Positions 17,135 through 26,801 are shown, counted from the first letter of the stretch. The stretch is 43,336 nt of DNA from Pelotomaculum sp. PtaB.Bin104 (GCA_002067205.1 MVQL01000058.1:1-43336); one strand, 5' to 3'. Program-made: numbers and translations. The notes: generated by a model from the letters alone, not told the origin.

Positions 17135-17938
17135 ATGCCTAAATTTAACATCGACGATTATCTGCCGGTTGAAACCTATAGAGACTGCTTATCTGCCTTT
17201 CATGCTATATCAGGTCTTATACTATTTGAGTTTGCGCGAGAAAATGCTAACACTAGAGATATTATTATTCGTAACTTTATCGCCAGATCAGACATGATGA
17301 CTCGATCCGTATTCACTCTCTGGGATTTGCATGCTTATCAGGACTGTTGGATTATACATCGTTGTCTAATAGATCGTTTATTTCACCTGTGGCAACTACA
17401 ACAAAGTGATGAATTTGAGGTCTTTGAAGCATGGTCATTTTTTGAACAATTTAAAGCTGTTAACCGGGTACGTAGCGATCCGGAATTCAGCGGTGCCTTA
17501 AATAGCAAGTTCTTTGAAATTACACCGGAGCAGAAGGTAAGAGCCAGTGCGATTCAGAAAAATCCCCCTATTTGGAGACGACCCAAAGCCGAAGATGCTG
17601 CAAAGGGCTTGGATATGGGCTTTTTATACCGATTCGGTTATGATTTTGCGTCTTCTCATATACACCCAATGGCGAACGATGGACAGCAGGATTTCTACAC
17701 AATTACGAAATTAGAACCGGTTCCAGATTTCCCGGAACATCGTGTCGTCTTATCAAATTCGTTGCTCATTGCTACGATGCTTGTACAGCAAGGCCTCAAC
17801 TCTAGCACCTTGTCCTGGCGCTCACTTGTTTATGATTTCTTCGATGACCTTAGGCGCATGCTCGGAACAGGATCAGAGGAATACAAAATTAGCTTCTTGA
17901 AGCTTGGCAAAATGATTGAACATGTCGAATGTTCATAA
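17135..17938 (+). CDS. DUF5677-like protein, divergent cassette gene 2
   Basis: 267 residues from the ATG at 17135, which has GGAGG immediately upstream; a TTG 15 bases earlier is less likely. The protein is helical. Motifs are RSVFTLWDLHAYQDCWIIHRCLIDRLFHLWQL in the first half (shortened here: DCWIIHRCLIDRLFHLW) and DFASSHIHPMANDG in the second, where paired His residues and Arg-rich helices match DUF5677/Cthe_2314-like proteins often seen near defence genes. Function is unknown. It is followed by an intrinsic terminator which also marks the left edge of the conjugative element. Confidence 0.6.
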   Translation: MPKFNIDDYLPVETYRDCLSAFHAISGLILFEFARENANTRDIIIRNFIARSDMMTRSVFTLWDLHAYQDCWIIHRCLIDRLFHLWQLQQSDEFEVFEAWSFFEQFKAVNRVRSDPEFSGALNSKFFEITPEQKVRASAIQKNPPIWRRPKAEDAAKGLDMGFLYRFGYDFASSHIHPMANDGQQDFYTITKLEPVPDFPEHRVVLSNSLLIATMLVQQGLNSSTLSWRSLVYDFFDDLRRMLGTGSEEYKISFLKLGKMIEHVECS

Positions 17939-17958
17939 GGACACTGAACATTCGGGAG

Positions 17959-17994
17959 ATAGGAGTAATCGAAAGATTGCTCCTATTTTCGTTT

Positions 17995-17995
<1 letters not shown>
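17959..17995 (+). terminator. intrinsic terminator at the island/ICE junction
   Basis: ATAGGAGTAATC, tetraloop GAAA, GATTGCTCCTAT (one G-U pair), then TTTTCGTTTT. It serves the DUF5677-like gene. A separate inverted repeat CGAATGTTC/GAACATTCG (17926-17934 and 17946-17954) spans the stop codon. Confidence 0.8.
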
Positions 17996-19765
<1,770 letters not shown>

Positions 19766-19795
19766 GGATGTCGATGCCGCAAAGTGCTGACACAC

Positions 19796-19951
19796 CTATT
19801 CTTTCCGCGCCTTATCCGATAGGATTAAGCGCCGGATTTTATCTTCAAGGGCCTCTTTCTGTGTGCTATCGTTATAGACAGGGGTAACGATATATTTCGT
19901 ACCGCTGACCTCATATTCCGCAGAAGCGGAAGCAGTGGTTCTCTCGTCCAT
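19796..19951 (-). CDS. tnpW: TnpW-like small transposon protein
   Basis: 51 residues from MDERTTAS, chosen because of AAGGAGG nine bases upstream. The core SGTKYIVTPVYNDS and the basic helix LEDKIRRLILSDKARKE match the small TnpW proteins found beside TnpX in Tn4451-type elements. Its role is not established in the family. It is followed by the tnpX promoter and preceded by a strong hairpin. Confidence 0.75.
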   Translation of the reverse strand: MDERTTASASAEYEVSGTKYIVTPVYNDSTQKEALEDKIRRLILSDKARKE

Positions 19952-20011
19952 GCAAAGCGCCTCCTTATTAAAATTGGATATGCTGAAAGCCTCCCTGTGT
20001 CTCATAGGGAA

Positions 20012-20056
20012 ACGCCAAAGGGCAGCACTCATTAAAAAGTGCTGCCCTTTGGTGCG
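20012..20056. terminator. strong hairpin upstream of tnpW
   Basis: CCAAAGGGCAGCACT and AGTGCTGCCCTTTGG pair perfectly over 15 bases around CATTAAAA. There is no clear T-run on the minus strand, so it may be a processing or attenuating hairpin. Confidence 0.6.
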
Positions 20057-20061
20057 TCTCT

Positions 20062-20086
20062 ACTTCGGGCCAACTTGGCCCGAAGT
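20062..20086. repeat. ICE palindrome copy 1
   Basis: Perfect 25-bp form: arm ACTTCGGGCCAA, centre C, complementary arm. Its last base is shared with the stop codon of the gene at 20086-20280. Confidence 0.95.
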
Positions 20087-20280
20087 CAATAGGGGCTGTT
20101 TTGGTAATGCTGTTCGGCTTCCTCGATACCGCGCATGTCGAAAACGTAGTGAAGCTCTCCCACCACACGCTTAATATCTTCGGGAGAGAAGCCGCAGTTT
20201 TCCATAGCGTAGATGACATAGCCACGACAAGCGCCATTGCTCCATTGCTGATATAGCAATGCCTGTAATTCGCTATCCAT
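20086..20280 (-). CDS. small ICE protein, unrecognised
   Basis: 64 residues from MDSELQALL, with ACGGAG seven bases upstream of the ATG. It is a short helical protein with NGACRGYVIYAMENCGFSPEDIKRVV, which could be a small helix-turn-helix-like or dimerisation fold. It is common in position next to tnpW in such elements, but I do not know a function. Its stop codon overlaps palindrome copy 1. Confidence 0.6.
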   Translation of the reverse strand: MDSELQALLYQQWSNGACRGYVIYAMENCGFSPEDIKRVVGELHYVFDMRGIEEAEQHYQNSPY

Positions 20281-20309
20281 AAGAATAACTCCGTTCAACA
20301 AAATAAAAT

Positions 20310-20660
20310 CGGGAGAAGCCGCGCCGCAAGTTTCGGCCTGTCGTAAGACAGTAATTCCCGGCGCGGCTCACCCTCATATGTGAAAAGCAATAACTCGGAC
20401 GGGCGGCGGCAACCGCCCTCATGGGAATCCCACCCCGCTCCATGCTGATGGCGCGGCGACCAATGCCGTGAAGCGTTCAAGTCGCAAGTATCATTGTATC
20501 AAGCGTGAGATCGTCGCCGGGCGGGCTTGCCTGTCCCGCCCGGCCGCAGTTGGCGGTTATCGCTCTTGCCGTCTAACGGCAGTCATGGCGCGCCCTGCGG
20601 CCCGGCTCCTTCACGCTTTGAACGTATCCGGGTTATCGGTATGAAATTGTCAAAGAACAA
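20310..20660. other. GC-rich, strongly self-complementary intergenic region
   Basis: No convincing gene; a 61-codon minus-strand frame (20295-20480) has no RBS and looks like chance. It contains a stem GCCGCGCCG (20318-20326) with CGGCGCGGC (20350-20358) and several smaller hairpins up to about 20640. It may be a structured RNA or a transfer/replication site. Confidence 0.4.
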
Positions 20661-20738
20661 GTGAGAAGTTATTTACCCTCTCACTTATTAGGACTGGGAA
20701 AGGCGTTTTGACCACCCGGATTCTGAAAAAAGTGCAAC

Positions 20739-20775
20739 AAAAAAACGCCCGACAGTTTTGCTGCAAGGCGTTTTG
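20739..20775 (-). terminator. intrinsic terminator of the XRE gene
   Basis: On the minus strand AAAACGCC, an inner CAG/CTG pair, GGCGTTTT and a seven-T run. It lies 10 bases after the TAG of the regulator. Confidence 0.8.
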
Positions 20776-20784
20776 GTATGGGAG

Positions 20785-21027
20785 CTATTCAATTTCCGGG
20801 GGCAGGTTTCGGAACAGATCACAATCGTAAAAATCTGTAATGCACAAATCCAGTCCGTCACACAGCTTTTTTACCGTTACCGCGCTTACATCCCTGCGCT
20901 CCGGTTGTAACATGCTGTATACGGTGGAGGGCGTTATTCCCGACAACCGTGCAAGCTCGGTATATGAAATATCCCGCTCCGCGCACAGTTGTTTGAATCG
21001 CTCTGCAATAGCGTCTTTAATCTTTAT
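20785..21027 (-). CDS. XRE-family regulator with apparent ATA start codon
   Basis: 80 residues starting (M/I)KIKDAIAERFKQLC. A clear helix-turn-helix follows: ISYTELARLSGITPSTVYSML, shortened to ELARLSGITPSTVYS, and the usual VKKLCDGLDLCITDFY tail of Cro/CI proteins. In frame there is no ATG, GTG or TTG between the upstream TAA and the middle of the HTH. The codon where the family has its Met is ATA (21025-21027), preceded by AAAGGCGGTGAGG. Because of this, simple gene calling misses it. It probably represses itself and element genes through the tandem operators at 21074-21101. Confidence 0.75.
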   Translation of the reverse strand: MKIKDAIAERFKQLCAERDISYTELARLSGITPSTVYSMLQPERRDVSAVTVKKLCDGLDLCITDFYDCDLFRNLPPEIE

Positions 21028-21073
21028 GCCCTCACCGCCTTTCCATTAGTTTCAAAATAAGCATATCAATCCA

Positions 21074-21101
21074 TACGCTTTAACGTATACGCGCTTGCGT
21101 A
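21074..21101. promoter_or_regulatory. tandem 14-bp operators
   Basis: TACGCTTTAACGTA (21074-21087) directly followed by TACGCGCTTGCGTA (21088-21101). Both are dyads with a TACG(C) half-site, placed just upstream of the XRE gene. They are the likely binding site of that regulator. Confidence 0.65.
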
Positions 21102-21137
21102 TTACATGCTTTTCTGATAAACTAATTTTAACAGCAA

Positions 21138-21164
21138 ACGGCCCCGCCAAAGTGACGGGGCCGT
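21138..21164 (-). terminator. hairpin after the sigma-like gene
   Basis: ACGGCCCCG and CGGGGCCGT pair around CCAAAGTGA, 16 bases after the stop of the sigma-like gene. There is only a weak T-tract on the minus strand (TTAAAATT). Confidence 0.6.
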
Positions 21165-21179
21165 CCGGCAAGGTTGCCG

Positions 21180-21596
21180 TTAGTCGGAAAGGTATTTATA
21201 GAGTTGCTGGAGGGCGCGTTTGATCGAGTAGCCGACTGCGGATTGATTTACACCTTCTAAATCGGCAATCTGGCGGTAAGATAGATTATCCGAAAAGTGT
21301 AAAAGCAACCTCCGGCGCTGTGTTGTGGAAAGGTGATTGACCGCCGCATAAAGCTGGCGGTAGCTTTCCATCCTAATCAGAAGATCGGCGGCGTCCTCCT
21401 GTGGATAGTTCATAGCCGCATCTGCTAAACCATCTATGAAATCCATGTAATCAAGATGTCGCCTGTCTTGCCGCCTTTGGGAACGGATTTGCCGGTCGGA
21501 CTGTTCCAGCAGTTCCTTGACCGGGGCTGATACCTCAACACAAATTCGTTTCCCATCGGCGGTTTTATATGTGATCGTTACAAATGGCTTGTCCAT
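21180..21596 (-). CDS. sigma-70 region 4-like ICE regulator
   Basis: 138 residues from MDKPFVTITY, with GGAGGTAAAATA in front of the ATG; a longer frame would read through palindrome copy 2. The C-terminal part is a sigma region 4-type helix-turn-helix: LSTTQRRRLLLHF then LSYRQIADLEGVNQSAVGYSI. The N-terminal part is a short beta segment and an Arg-rich linker (RQIRSQRRQDRRH). Such sigma-like proteins occur in Tn916/Tn1549-type elements and are thought to drive excision or transfer genes. Confidence 0.8.
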   Translation of the reverse strand: MDKPFVTITYKTADGKRICVEVSAPVKELLEQSDRQIRSQRRQDRRHLDYMDFIDGLADAAMNYPQEDAADLLIRMESYRQLYAAVNHLSTTQRRRLLLHFSDNLSYRQIADLEGVNQSAVGYSIKRALQQLYKYLSD

Positions 21597-21698
21597 TATT
21601 TTACCTCCGTTCATCATGGTTGCGGGTTGATGGTTGATGAACAGAGATAGGTGGAGATCGACAACCGGGGCCGCTATGCTTGGGAGGCCCGGCGCGGA

Positions 21699-21721
21699 CT
21701 TCGGGCCAACTTGGCCCGAAG
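21699..21721. repeat. ICE palindrome copy 2
   Basis: 23-bp core with perfect arms, one terminal base changed, about 100 bases upstream of the sigma-like gene start. Confidence 0.9.
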
Positions 21722-21779
21722 AACAAAAAAACACCAATCCGAGAAATTGCTCGAATGGTGTCGAATGAAAATTGGGCGC

Positions 21780-22084
21780 AATGGTCGCCCATAATTTTTA
21801 TGTTATTTTTTAAGTTTTGAAGAGGTAGAGCGTCAGCTAAGCCAAACCGCTACAGCAAGGTAACGGTTCCTCCCAAACATGAAACGACGGCTTTGGATAC
21901 ATGAGATACTCCTATCCCAGAGCCGCCGTCATTAAGTGTGAGCTAAAAAAGGACGCACTTATCACGCCCTCCGTAATCTCTTTTTTATCAAGAAAAAACG
22001 GCGGCTTTGATTCTATTCAAAACCGCCGTCAGTCGTTTTAATATTTACCGCACAAACGACGGTCAAATATGAAAAGGAGTAACG
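21780..22084. other. non-coding region with two GC-rich hairpins
   Basis: No gene seen. It contains GACGGC...GCCGCCGTC arms at about 21888-21933 around TGGATA/TATCC, and the terminator at 21992-22029. Both share the ACGGCGG motif. It separates the metal-resistance unit from the regulator genes. Confidence 0.5.
21992..22029 (-). terminator. intrinsic terminator of the metal-ATPase operon
   Basis: On the minus strand ACGGCGGTTTTGA, loop ATA, then the complementary arm ending GCCGCCGT, followed by TTTTT. It lies 55 bases after the small membrane protein gene. Confidence 0.85.
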
Positions 22085-22270
22085 TCAAAATCCAAAGACA
22101 ATAATTTTCACTATTATGCCGATTAAAATTACTGCACCAACTATTGATACGATTGAATATATTTTCCTTGACTCTTTATCATCTTTCTCTTTTATCAGAT
22201 AATAAAGTCCTGCGCCTAAAATTGCTATACCGACCAACAATCCAACAATTGAAAAAATTATTCCTTTCAT
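22085..22270 (-). CDS. small two-helix membrane protein
   Basis: 61 residues from MKGIIFSIVG. The ATG overlaps the stop of the ATPase as ATGA and has GGAGGG upstream; a GTG five codons earlier is possible. Two hydrophobic segments (GIIFSIVGLLVGIAILGAGLY and IVSIVGAVILIGIIVKIIV, shortened to their ends) are split by the charged loop KEKDDKESRK. It is co-transcribed with the P-type ATPase and may assist or stabilise it; this is inference. Confidence 0.65.
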   Translation of the reverse strand: MKGIIFSIVGLLVGIAILGAGLYYLIKEKDDKESRKIYSIVSIVGAVILIGIIVKIIVFGF

Positions 22271-24138
22271 TGTTTTTCCCTCCACTTTAATAAAAATGCT
22301 GAATTAATAATAACGACGACAGAGCCTGCGTTATGAACCAATGCACCCACGACGGGATTTAGGACTCCTATAATCGCCAAAATGATAGCCACAAAATTTA
22401 AGGTCATTGAGAGAATAAGATTACATTTAATGGTAACCATCATCCGCTTTGCAAGAAGAAGCAAATGGGGAAATTCTTTAATATCGTCATTGACAAGAGC
22501 AATATCGGCAGCGTCTACTGCAATGTCGCTTCCTATTCCTCCCATCGCAATCCCAACATAAGATTTTTTTAACGCAGGAGCGTCATTAATACCATCACCA
22601 ATCATACAAACTTGCTTTTGCTTTTCTTGATAGGTATTAATCCAATTCAGTTTATCTTCTGGCAGACAATTCGCATGTACTTCATCAATATGGAGTTGTT
22701 CCGCAATATGTCTTGCTGCGTTATTATGGTCACCAGTTAGGAGGACAGGTGTAACACCGGTCTTTTTTACTTCTGAAATCGTTGTGGCGGCATCTTCACG
22801 CAATGTATCGGCTAATGCAATAAAACCAGCCAACTCTTTTTCTATTGCAATGAACATAACTGTACAACCATCGTTCAAATATTTTTCAGTTTCCTCCGAA
22901 ATTTGATTTGAAATAATAATCTGTCTTTCTTGGAACAATTCAAGATTTCCAGCAAGAATTTCTTTACCTTTGACGTGGGCTGATACACCACGACCCGGAA
23001 TCATTTGAAATTGTTCAGCTTGTGGCAGTTCGGTTTTTTTGTCGTTTCGATAACAACGAACAATAGCCTTCCCTAATGGATGCTCCGAACGTAATTCGGC
23101 ACAGGCAGCATATGTATAGATTTCACTTTCTGCAATATCTGTTTGAAAGCTGAAAACTGCAATGACCTGTGGTGTCCCATAAGTCAAAGTACCCGTTTTA
23201 TCAAAAGCGATATTAGACACAGAAGCCAGACGTTCTAATGCGTCTCCTTCTCTCACGAGGAAGCCATGTTTTGTAGCATTTCCGATAGCTGCCATAATCG
23301 CTGTTGGGGTAGCCAAAACAAGAGCACAAGGACAAAACACAACTAAGATTGTAACTGCCCGAATAATTTGACCACTAATCGACCATGTTAGTGCTGCTGC
23401 TGTTAAAGCGATTATAACAATCCAAGTTGCCCAACGGTCTGCGAGACCGACAATCTTAGCTTTTCCAGCGTCAGCGGACTGAACAAGTCGTATCATACGT
23501 TGAATAGAGCTATCTTCCCCTACCTTTGTAGCCTGCATATCAAATGACCCAAATTGGTTGACTGTACCACTGGAAACTTCATCTCCGATTCCTTTATCAA
23601 TGGGTAGGGATTCACCAGTCATGACAGCCTGATTGATTGACGTCTGACCGGATTTAACGACACCATCGACAGGAACCGTTTCTCCGGGAAGTATACGAAG
23701 CAAATCACCAACTTGTACTTGTTCTGCCGGAATGATAAATTCTTTCGAATCAATCACTTTTCGGGCGGTACGCGGAGTTAAGTGTACTAACTTTTCGATA
23801 CCCTCCCGAGCTTTTGCCACTGTTAAATCTTCAAGTAATGCGCCGAGTTGCATAATAAATGCTACTTCACCAGCAGCAAAGTCTTCCTTGATAGCAATAG
23901 AAGCAATTAAAGCGATGGAAACCAATACATCAGCCTTGATATCAAAAGCCGTAACCAACCCAATAATCGCTTCTAAAATGATAGGAGTGCCACATAAAAT
24001 GATTGCAACCCACGCTGCATCAAAAGGCAAATGAATAAACTTAAAGATACTTGCAAGTAGAGCAATGCCGGAGATTGTCAAAAAGACAATATCCCTCTTT
24101 GTCCCTCCCCATTCCAAAAAATTTTCCAATGTTTTCAA
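22267..24138 (-). CDS. heavy-metal P1B-type ATPase
   Basis: 623 residues from a TTG that follows AGGAGG; the longer frame would cross the promoter and operator. Motifs are the TGES loop (VMTGESLPID), the metal-site CPC in FCPCALVLATPTA, the phosphorylation site DKTGTLT, HP in SEHPLGKA, and GDGINDAPAL. The N-terminal metal-binding domain is absent. The last transmembrane helices read LNPVVGALVHNAGSVVVIINS. Control by a CsoR-type protein suggests copper export, but the TM signature does not fix the metal. It is resistance cargo of the ICE. Confidence 0.9.
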   Translation of the reverse strand: MKTLENFLEWGGTKRDIVFLTISGIALLASIFKFIHLPFDAAWVAIILCGTPIILEAIIGLVTAFDIKADVLVSIALIASIAIKEDFAAGEVAFIMQLGALLEDLTVAKAREGIEKLVHLTPRTARKVIDSKEFIIPAEQVQVGDLLRILPGETVPVDGVVKSGQTSINQAVMTGESLPIDKGIGDEVSSGTVNQFGSFDMQATKVGEDSSIQRMIRLVQSADAGKAKIVGLADRWATWIVIIALTAAALTWSISGQIIRAVTILVVFCPCALVLATPTAIMAAIGNATKHGFLVREGDALERLASVSNIAFDKTGTLTYGTPQVIAVFSFQTDIAESEIYTYAACAELRSEHPLGKAIVRCYRNDKKTELPQAEQFQMIPGRGVSAHVKGKEILAGNLELFQERQIIISNQISEETEKYLNDGCTVMFIAIEKELAGFIALADTLREDAATTISEVKKTGVTPVLLTGDHNNAARHIAEQLHIDEVHANCLPEDKLNWINTYQEKQKQVCMIGDGINDAPALKKSYVGIAMGGIGSDIAVDAADIALVNDDIKEFPHLLLLAKRMMVTIKCNLILSMTLNFVAIILAIIGVLNPVVGALVHNAGSVVVIINSAFLLKWREKQ

Positions 24139-24154
24139 AACGCGTCCTCCTTTG

Positions 24155-24168
24155 TACCCATAGGGGTA
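24155..24168. promoter_or_regulatory. CsoR-type operator upstream of the ATPase
   Basis: TACCCATAGGGGTA, a near-dyad resembling copper-sensing CsoR operators of Bacillota, between the -10 and the RBS. Confidence 0.75.
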
Positions 24169-24175
24169 TATGTAT

Positions 24176-24204
24176 ATTATACCTATACACCTATGGATTG
24201 TCAA
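24176..24204 (-). promoter_or_regulatory. consensus promoter of the ATPase operon
   Basis: On the minus strand TTGACA (24199-24204), 17 bases, TATAAT (24176-24181): a perfect sigma-70/A match. Confidence 0.9.
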
Positions 24205-24264
24205 GCGGGGAACAAAAAAACCAGCCGCGAATTAAGCGACTGGTTCATTACTCATTTTTAAAGA

Positions 24265-24540
24265 TTATATCATGTTAGCGAAACGCTCTACGGCCTTTGT
24301 AAAATTGGCGATTATCTGATCAGCATCCCCGTGTTCAATGCCGTCTCTAACACAATGGTTGATGTGACCTTCTAATACAATCTGCCCTACCTTATGCAGA
24401 GCGGATTTTGCAGCATTAATTTGAGAAAGAATATCTTCACAGGGAACGTCTTCATCAATCATTCGATCAATAGCTTGTACTTGTCCTATAATTTTCTTTA
24501 GCCTATTATGCAGATTATCTGAATCCATGCATTGTCTCAT
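24265..24540 (-). CDS. csoR: CsoR-family metal-sensing repressor
   Basis: 91 residues from MRQCMDSDN, with GGAGGTG six bases upstream of the ATG. The all-helical DUF156 fold is clear: LHNRLKKIIGQVQAIDRMI, shortened core KKIIGQVQAIDRM, the PCEDIL Cys, and GHINHCV with His and Cys, giving the Cys-His-Cys ligand set of CsoR/RcnR proteins. It would release the operators at 24155-24168 and 24556-24569 on metal binding and so derepress itself and the ATPase. It is transcribed on its own promoter just upstream of the ATPase operon. Confidence 0.88.
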   Translation of the reverse strand: MRQCMDSDNLHNRLKKIIGQVQAIDRMIDEDVPCEDILSQINAAKSALHKVGQIVLEGHINHCVRDGIEHGDADQIIANFTKAVERFANMI

Positions 24541-24555
24541 TTTTCCACCTCCATA

Positions 24556-24569
24556 TACCATAAGGGGTA
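24556..24569. promoter_or_regulatory. CsoR-type operator upstream of csoR
   Basis: TACCATAAGGGGTA, similar to the site at 24155-24168, between the -10 and the RBS of csoR. Confidence 0.7.
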
Positions 24570-24577
24570 CACCTATT

Positions 24578-24606
24578 ATTATCTATAGATTTAGGCATAT
24601 TGTCAA
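24578..24606 (-). promoter_or_regulatory. promoter of csoR
   Basis: On the minus strand TTGACA (24601-24606), 17 bases, GATAAT (24578-24583). Confidence 0.85.
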
Positions 24607-24686
24607 GAGAGACAAGGAGACAATTTGGGATTTTACTAATGAGAGGAAAGCGCCTCACTTCTTGGATTTTGCTAAACGGCAAGCAA

Positions 24687-24708
24687 TGCTACCGTGGCCA
24701 CGGTAGCA
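24687..24708. repeat. perfect 22-bp palindrome downstream of the relaxase
   Basis: TGCTACCGTGG and its exact complement CCACGGTAGCA with no spacer, followed on the plus strand by AATTTTTAG. It is unrelated to the 25-bp ICE palindrome and lies about 130 bases after the relaxase stop. It could be a terminator or part of a transfer-related site. Confidence 0.7.
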
Positions 24709-24781
24709 AATTTTTAGCATTTTGCCCTTCGGCCAAACCGCGAAAAATCATGCTTGTTGGGGCCAGCCCCAAACCCTGCCA

Positions 24782-24804
24782 CTTCGGGCCAACTTGGCCC
24801 GAAG
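24782..24804. repeat. ICE palindrome copy 3
   Basis: 23-bp core with perfect arms, 34 bases after the relaxase stop. Confidence 0.9.
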
Positions 24805-24837
24805 ATGGCGCTCCGCGCTCTTTGTTGCGTCATGTCG

Positions 24838-26253
24838 CTACCTCTCCATTTCCTTGTTTTTCTGCACATCCGTCAGGCCGAGCAGATAATCTATATTGCT
24901 CTTAGCCGTAACAACCTCCTGCATGTCTTTTCGTACCGCCCGGTACTCCTTATAGGTGCTCTTTTTTTCTGCCGTCAGCCGTTGACGTTCCTGTTTCAGC
25001 ACATCCATTTTCGGGAGCTTCGCCCCGGACAGGATACGCTGGAAAGTGGCCCGCGCCGCCCGGTGCAATTCTATATCGGCCTCATGCTCCGCGTAATACT
25101 TCCGGCTATACTTCGCAGCCTTGTACCCATCGAATACGGCGCGGGTTTTAGCGTAATTGACCGTCGCGCCCATCAGATCGGCGTTGGTATGCGCCGCTGC
25201 TTCAATGGTCTTGATTTTATCTGAAAGCGTGTGAAAGCGGTCTGCGGCTTCCGTTGCCTTTTTCTCTAACTGCTCATATTCCAACAGGTCATTTTCCTGC
25301 AAATATTGGAGCGTTGCCGCCATTTGCTTTAAGTTGAACACCTTGGCCCACCGCTCATAGGCCGGGCCTTTTCCGGCTTTCATACGGGACTGAATATCTA
25401 TTATCAGGTTGACCTTATGGGTAGTTTCGGGACGGCCCTTCGATGGAGTGGCCCGGCCCTCAATAACGGCCTGAATATCGTCCTGACCGTAGCCTTCTCC
25501 GAGCGTGGAAGAACGAAGCCGGGTAAACCGCTCCTGCCCCTCGGCCCGGAAGCTGATAACGCCGCCGCGCCCGCGTTTCACTTCAAAACCGGCAGCGGAC
25601 ATAGCCTGCAAAAATGCGCCCATATCCGGCGGCTTTTCGGCAAGGCAAATATCAATCTGCGTCTTTAGCCGTTCCTGAAACGTCAGGGGCTTATTGCCGC
25701 CAAGCCATTGCCCGTAATGCTTGAATTTCCCTTTGCTGTGTGACTGCGGGTGTTCAATATAGGACAGGCCGTTTTCGAGACAAATGCGGTCTGAAAGCCG
25801 CCGCAGGGCAAAAGACGAGTTCCAGAAATTGCGGAATTTTCTCGTACAGTCAAGAGATGTGGAATTGAAATAAACGTGGTTATGTATGTGTTTGCGGTCA
25901 ATATGCGTGGCAACGAAAAAAGCATGTTTGCCCTTTGTCCAGCGCATGGCCGTTTCATATCCTACCCGGTTGGCTTCCTCTGGCGTTATCTCGCCAGGGA
26001 CAAACGCCTGCCGGATTTGATAGCATAAAACGTCGGCGTCCTTCTTTTGTTCTCGGCCCGTGACGGCTTTGTATTTTGCCTTTGCAAGCAGAAATTCCGC
26101 GTCGGCAGTTTGGTGGTCGCACTGGTAAGCAGAGATCCATTCGCCCTGCTGTGTTTTCTCCGGGTTCTGCCCATACTCAAAGCGGTCGGAGAGAGATTGC
26201 GCAATCGTTTCTCCATTGCTGATATGGTGCGTTATCAGGCGCGTAGTTGCCAT
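24838..26253 (-). CDS. MOBP-type relaxase (MobA/VirD2 family)
   Basis: 471 residues. The N-terminal relaxase domain shows the His triad in ATHIDRKHIHNHVYFNS and an N-terminal strand MATTRLITHHISNG; the nicking Tyr is probably Y26 in DRFEYGQNPEK. The C-terminal half is charged and coiled (KSTYKEYRAVRKDMQEV). It nicks the ICE at oriT and pilots single-stranded DNA. MobC is encoded upstream on the same strand, separated by a plus-strand cargo gene and a small membrane protein gene. The GGGGG upstream of the ATG supports the start. Confidence 0.93.
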   Translation of the reverse strand: MATTRLITHHISNGETIAQSLSDRFEYGQNPEKTQQGEWISAYQCDHQTADAEFLLAKAKYKAVTGREQKKDADVLCYQIRQAFVPGEITPEEANRVGYETAMRWTKGKHAFFVATHIDRKHIHNHVYFNSTSLDCTRKFRNFWNSSFALRRLSDRICLENGLSYIEHPQSHSKGKFKHYGQWLGGNKPLTFQERLKTQIDICLAEKPPDMGAFLQAMSAAGFEVKRGRGGVISFRAEGQERFTRLRSSTLGEGYGQDDIQAVIEGRATPSKGRPETTHKVNLIIDIQSRMKAGKGPAYERWAKVFNLKQMAATLQYLQENDLLEYEQLEKKATEAADRFHTLSDKIKTIEAAAHTNADLMGATVNYAKTRAVFDGYKAAKYSRKYYAEHEADIELHRAARATFQRILSGAKLPKMDVLKQERQRLTAEKKSTYKEYRAVRKDMQEVVTAKSNIDYLLGLTDVQKNKEMER

Positions 26254-26283
26254 GCGTAACCCCCTTCCATAATGCTGTTATTC

Positions 26284-26308
26284 ACTTCGGGCCAACTTGG
26301 CCCGAAGT
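26284..26308. repeat. ICE palindrome copy 4
   Basis: Perfect 25-bp form, between the small membrane protein gene and the relaxase gene. Confidence 0.95.
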
Positions 26309-26378
26309 TGCGAGGCCCATTATCCGCAGCGATGAAAAGCGGGCCGTGCGGCCCGCTTTCTCGTATCGTTCCTTGCAT

Positions 26379-26672
26379 TCAGCACGTCACAAATTCTTTC
26401 AGGGAATCGTTCAAATCGGCAAGTCTGTCGATACCCCACTCGATCACGGCCCGGAGGCCGAAGGGGGAAACGAGGAAACCGATTACAATCAGACCGACGC
26501 TGCTGTAAACCGAATAGCCGGTAGCCAGCATGATGATACCCGCCCCGGCAATCAGAACGGCGGCGGCTGTGCATATCCACTCAGAAATGGAAAAGATGAA
26601 GTACAGAAATGCAACGGTGATACTTAATACGATAATAAACGGTATCGCTATAATTTTAAGTAAGATCCTCAT
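26379..26672 (-). CDS. CD1845-like small membrane protein
   Basis: 97 residues from MRILLKIIAIP, preceded by AAGGGG. Three hydrophobic segments (IPFIIVLSITVAFLYFIF, ICTAAAVLIAGAGIIMLATGY, VGLIVIGFLVSPFGL; the second is given only by its flanks in practice as ICTAAAVL...MLATGY) predict an inner-membrane protein. This type recurs next to relaxase genes in Tn1549/CTn elements of Clostridia. Function is not known. Confidence 0.7.
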   Translation of the reverse strand: MRILLKIIAIPFIIVLSITVAFLYFIFSISEWICTAAAVLIAGAGIIMLATGYSVYSSVGLIVIGFLVSPFGLRAVIEWGIDRLADLNDSLKEFVTC

Positions 26673-26792
26673 AAGTAAAGCCCCTTTCATCAACAGCATT
26701 TGTTTTATCCTACCTATATTTTACCATCAGGGAGAGGGGGCAACAATGTTGTCGCGACTTTGCGAATCTTGTCTGCACCTATTCCCAAAACA

Positions 26793-26801
26793 TGATATAA
26801 T
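26793..26801 (+). promoter_or_regulatory. extended -10 of the plus-strand cargo gene
   Basis: TGATATAAT, a full extended -10, 45 bases before the GTG start at 26846. No good -35 is seen. Confidence 0.6.

Noticed and set aside
20295..20480. 61-codon minus-strand frame
   Set aside because: No RBS, unusual composition, and it lies in a hairpin-rich region; probably not a gene.
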